Below, one piece after another: positions 33,928-33,990 of a stretch of 33,990 bases of DNA (positions are counted from its first letter, which is position 1; every line of letters starts with the position of its first letter). The stretch spans positions 1 through 33,990 of the forward strand of contig NZ_BMQI01000051.1 in the NCBI RefSeq assembly GCF_014648035.1, given 5' to 3'. A model generated the notes under the pieces. That model made no database searches, was not told the origin of the DNA, and saw only the letters and a list, made by a program, of their open reading frames with translations. The position numbers and the translations under genes are program-made. Source of the stretch: Shewanella algicola (lineage in GTDB: Bacteria > Pseudomonadota > Gammaproteobacteria > Enterobacterales > Shewanellaceae).

Positions 33928-33990
33928 TGGTATCCCATAGGGGATTCGAACCCCTGTTACCGCCGTGAAAGGGCGGTGTCCTAGGCCTCT
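33928..33990 (-). tRNA. tRNA-Glu (anticodon TTC), 5' end cut by the window edge
   Basis: The visible 63 bases include the D-arm end, the anticodon stem-loop CCGCCCTTTCACGGCGG (TTC, complement of 33967-33969), the T arm GGGGTTCGAATCCCC and an encoded CCA. They match gammaproteobacterial tRNA-Glu closely. The first dozen or so bases lie beyond the window. Confidence 0.96.

Noticed and set aside
1..33990. CRISPR arrays, defence islands, prophage or toxin-antitoxin systems
   Set aside because: I saw no regularly spaced direct repeats and no genes of these kinds. The window is ordinary chromosomal metabolism and transport.

Overview
The window looks like chromosomal DNA of a low-to-moderate GC marine gammaproteobacterium, most likely Shewanella. 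The reasons are the liuRABCDE leucine-degradation operon with attached CoA-transferase genes, the dctPQM/dctBD layout, a 509-residue Gnd, a Tdk close to that of enterobacteria, and the tRNA sequences. I see no phage, plasmid, defence, toxin-antitoxin or CRISPR genes. Almost every gene is a recognisable housekeeping or catabolic gene, so the interest lies in regulatory DNA and one repeat element.

Layout, left to right. Positions 1-968 hold an H-NS family gene (minus strand) and a long AT-rich upstream region. Positions 969-2643 hold etfBA, preceded by a PsrA-like box and a LiuR-like operator. Positions 2815-4814 hold a NhaC-family transporter preceded by a clear lysine riboswitch (L box), which points to a LysW-type lysine transporter. 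Then come tdk (TTG start), a 596-residue acyl-CoA dehydrogenase with two LiuR-like sites and one FadR-like half site upstream, a CPA2-type cation/proton antiporter, and a tandem-domain universal stress protein. A perfect FNR/EtrA box lies between the last two.

Positions 10221-18835 are one minus-strand catabolic operon, liuR-liuA-liuB-liuC-liuD-liuE-scoA-scoB. It takes isovaleryl-CoA from leucine to acetyl-CoA plus acetoacetate and then activates acetoacetate to acetoacetyl-CoA. ETF (etfBA) would take electrons from LiuA and from the other acyl-CoA dehydrogenase, and the shared LiuR-like sites suggest one regulon. Divergent from liuR is a PrpE-type acyl-CoA synthetase whose 3' end runs into a 279-bp terminal-inverted-repeat element.

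Positions 21595-26939 hold gnd, menA (minus), tesB with a YbaY-type lipoprotein gene, and an MFS transporter. Positions 26961-33363 hold the C4-dicarboxylate system: dctD and dctB (two-component regulators) and dctPQM (TRAP transporter). Upstream of dctP are a strong sigma-54 promoter match and two tandem dyads that fit an enhancer for DctD. The right edge has tRNA-Ala(GGC) and a truncated tRNA-Glu(TTC), both minus strand, ending at a strong terminator.

All family assignments are from reading the protein sequences by eye. No database search was run.
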